Source: MVRV01 sp964646755 (GTDB lineage: Bacteria > Desulfobacterota > Syntrophia > Syntrophales > Smithellaceae). From it: a DNA stretch of 64,000 bases. Positions 62,195 to 64,000 of this stretch are shown here, in pieces (within the stretch, counting starts at the first letter, position 1; each line of letters starts with the position of its first letter). The DNA is taken from positions 1 through 64,000 of the forward strand of contig CAZYIE010000006.1 of the NCBI GenBank assembly GCA_964646755.1. The letters run 5' to 3'. The translations under genes were made by a program, and so were the position numbers. Below the pieces are notes generated by a model that made no database searches, was not told the origin of the DNA, and saw nothing but the letters and a program-made list of their open reading frames with translations.

Positions 62195-64000
62195 TCACGC
62201 CTTCGTGAGCCGGCAACCGAAGCCATTGTGCTGCGCGCCGGCCTTGTCCCAGTAGCCTGGGATGATCGAATTGACTGATTGACCCGAGTTGGCCGAGACC
62301 ACTGTTCCCGGATCTGGATAGGAGGGGGTCCAGACAACTCCCGGCAGCACGCCGAAGGTAATCCTAACCTTGACCGGCATCGAGCCGATCTCTGTCTCCA
62401 GCATGGCCGAGTCGCCCTCCGTAAGCCGGAGCTTTTTCGCCGTTTCTGGATGTATCTGCACGAAGTTCCCATCGGAAAACTGGCCCATGTATCGGGACCA
62501 GGTCGTTACGGACTGCTGCCAGTGCTGAACAACCTTGCCCTGCGTAAATATGAACGGGAATTTCTTCGGGTTTCCTTCTTCCCCAAATGGGCTACCGGAA
62601 GGTTCCTCCCAGGCCAGCGGCCCCATCCCGGGGATCTCGAGTTCGATCTTGCCGCTCTTGGTCCAGAAACGGACACCCTTGAAGAGGGTTCCACGACCGT
62701 CCGGACCGTTGGGCGACGGGCAGGGCCAGACAATTCCGGAGGGACTCGCCTTGAGACGTTCCAGACTCATCCCGCCCCAGGTGGGTGACATCCCCCGCAT
62801 CAATTCGTAGATATCCGCCGGGCTTTGGACGGGCGGATAGGCATCGCCGTGGATGAGTTTCCCCAGATCCGAATAGAATCGCCATTCCGGAACCGTCTCG
62901 CCAAGGGGCTCGATTGCCTTATCCCGCCACACAACCTGGCGGTTCAAACCGTACTGGGAACCCTCGCTCTCGAAGTTCATGGCTCCCGGAATAATCAAAT
63001 GCGACACTTTGGACTCCTCGTCCATAAAAAAGGCCCGGTGAATAACGAAATCGACCTTCTGCACGGCCTTGCGTACCCGATTCGCATCCGGATACCTTCG
63101 GTAGCTCGCATCGAGCATCAGCACCTTGAGGAATTCCCTCTCCATATTGTTAAGAATTTTGCGGTAGTGGAGCCCCTTGGGCATGCCGGCCAGCGCGTAT
63201 TTCTCCTCAAAGGCTTCGCCCCCGCCCGGCTTCCCGCTCTGGAAATGAAGAACCCCTTTACCCGGACCCGCGATGTTCCCGGTGATGGCCTGCATCGCTA
63301 TAATGGCCCGCGAGGTTTGAATCGCATTCGTGTAACGCGAAATCGCCCCAGAGATCCACGCAATGGTTCGGCTGGATCTCGCCACGACGTCGTAGAGACT
63401 TTGGATCTCATCATGCCGCAGTCGGGTGATCTGCGCCACCTTGTCCAGTGTGTATGCTTTGACGGGTTCGGCAACGAGGTCAAACCCGTTGACGTGTTCC
63501 TTCACAAATTTTTTGTCGTACCGGTTTTGTGAAATCAGATCATTCAGAATTCCCATGACCAACGCGCCGTCCGTACCGGGCCTGGGGCGGAGAATCATAT
63601 CGCACTGAGAGCCGGTGGGTGTTCTTCGTGGATCGATATAAACGAGTTTCGCACCCTGCTCATGCGCTTTCTGCAGCCAGCGTATGCTGGTCGGATAGAG
63701 CTCGGCGATGTTGGCCCCGAAGAGGAGGATGAGCTCGGCGTTCGGGAGTTCGTCATGGGTGGTTTCGGCAACCATGGAACCGAGACAGGCATCGAGGGTG
63801 ACACCCGCATTGATAATGCAGGTGTCACCAGAGTGGCTGAAGTCGGGGTAGCCGGCCAGATGAAAGGTCATGTTGGCCGCAAGTTCCCCCTCGCGCGATT
63901 CCCACAAGGGGGCGAACAATGCCACCCGATGGTGGTAATCATCGGGGAAATCTTTCTTGACCTTCATGATCTTTTCGGCCGCTATCTCCACCGCCTTCCG
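62195..64000 (-). CDS. Molybdopterin oxidoreductase catalytic subunit (5' end beyond window)
   Basis: At least 601 residues of a DMSO-reductase-family protein; the frame stays open to the window edge, so the N-terminal 4Fe-4S domain and the metal-ligand residue are outside. Visible blocks include ELILLFGANIAELYPTS, KLVYIDPRRTPTGSQCDMIL with the pterin-contact PGTDGALVMG, and the C-terminal pterin domain (FVQIHPETAKKLRLTEGD, then VWTPSYPDPGT). The twin-arginine signal, if any, cannot be seen. Substrate class is unknown; the Fe-S plus NrfD partners suggest thiosulfate, polysulfide, tetrathionate or a related compound. Confidence 0.93.
   Translation of the reverse strand, partial: RKAVEIAAEKIMKVKKDFPDDYHHRVALFAPLWESREGELAANMTFHLAGYPDFSHSGDTCIINAGVTLDACLGSMVAETTHDELPNAELILLFGANIAELYPTSIRWLQKAHEQGAKLVYIDPRRTPTGSQCDMILRPRPGTDGALVMGILNDLISQNRYDKKFVKEHVNGFDLVAEPVKAYTLDKVAQITRLRHDEIQSLYDVVARSSRTIAWISGAISRYTNAIQTSRAIIAMQAITGNIAGPGKGVLHFQSGKPGGGEAFEEKYALAGMPKGLHYRKILNNMEREFLKVLMLDASYRRYPDANRVRKAVQKVDFVIHRAFFMDEESKVSHLIIPGAMNFESEGSQYGLNRQVVWRDKAIEPLGETVPEWRFYSDLGKLIHGDAYPPVQSPADIYELMRGMSPTWGGMSLERLKASPSGIVWPCPSPNGPDGRGTLFKGVRFWTKSGKIELEIPGMGPLAWEEPSGSPFGEEGNPKKFPFIFTQGKVVQHWQQSVTTWSRYMGQFSDGNFVQIHPETAKKLRLTEGDSAMLETEIGSMPVKVRITFGVLPGVVWTPSYPDPGTVVSANSGQSVNSIIPGYWDKAGAQHNGFGCRLTKA

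Overview
The window looks like a chromosomal segment of an anaerobic Desulfobacterota (former Deltaproteobacteria), most plausibly a syntrophic fermenter of the Syntrophales type. This is inferred from a PxxKW cysteine-rich protein, the order rplS-methyltransferase-trmD-rimM-KH-rpsP-ffh, a four-subunit 2-oxoacid:ferredoxin oxidoreductase, a tungsten-type aldehyde:ferredoxin oxidoreductase, an AhbB-like siroheme decarboxylase beside hemL, and an ATP synthase c subunit with a long N-terminal leader. No rRNA lies in the window, so the taxonomic call is an inference.

Layout. 0.1-28.4 kb is mostly conserved housekeeping DNA. It holds plsB with PTS enzyme I, HPr and a lone mannose-type EIID; the thrS-infC-rpmI-rplT-pheST-ihfA-merR unit; tRNA-Val(GAC); pgsA with an uncharacterised envelope-protein group; rsmI; UDP-glucuronate/xylose sugar genes (a UXS-like decarboxylase and ugd); yraN-rnhB; and the rplS to argS run. 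28.6-35.3 kb carries a type IV pilus minor-pilin operon ending in PilY1, plus the prepilin peptidase. 35.3-46.1 kb has nucleotide-sugar genes, a frameshifted ribD, a COG2509 flavoprotein, a NusG paralogue, the korDABC operon, a lone atpE and ahbB-hemL. 46.6-51.2 kb is a redox island: iron alcohol dehydrogenase, aldehyde:ferredoxin oxidoreductase, a ferredoxin with four cluster motifs, and a short-chain dehydrogenase.

51.4-64.0 kb is the most unusual part. It is one 11-gene, single-direction, GC-richer gene train. In order of transcription it holds a molybdopterin oxidoreductase (5' end outside the window), a four-cluster Fe-S subunit, an NrfD-type membrane subunit, an exported helix-hairpin-helix protein, a 958-residue exported protein built from two tandem copies of an unrecognised module, a YeiH-type putative sulfate exporter, a 56-residue membrane protein, a UspA-like protein, an arylsulfotransferase-like protein, a second exported helix-hairpin-helix protein and an SdsA-type alkylsulfatase. 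A respiratory-type membrane oxidoreductase packed with sulfate-ester enzymes suggests an envelope pathway for organic sulfate esters or other sulfur compounds. I do not know a described system with this composition, and the functional link is inference.

Intergenic DNA holds several repeat-like elements: imperfect palindromes at the left edge, 21.3 kb and 34.3 kb, a related fragment at 28.4 kb, and a phased 21-22 bp repeat at 39.9 kb. There are also several clear intrinsic terminators. No CRISPR array, insertion sequence with a transposase, or phage gene was seen.
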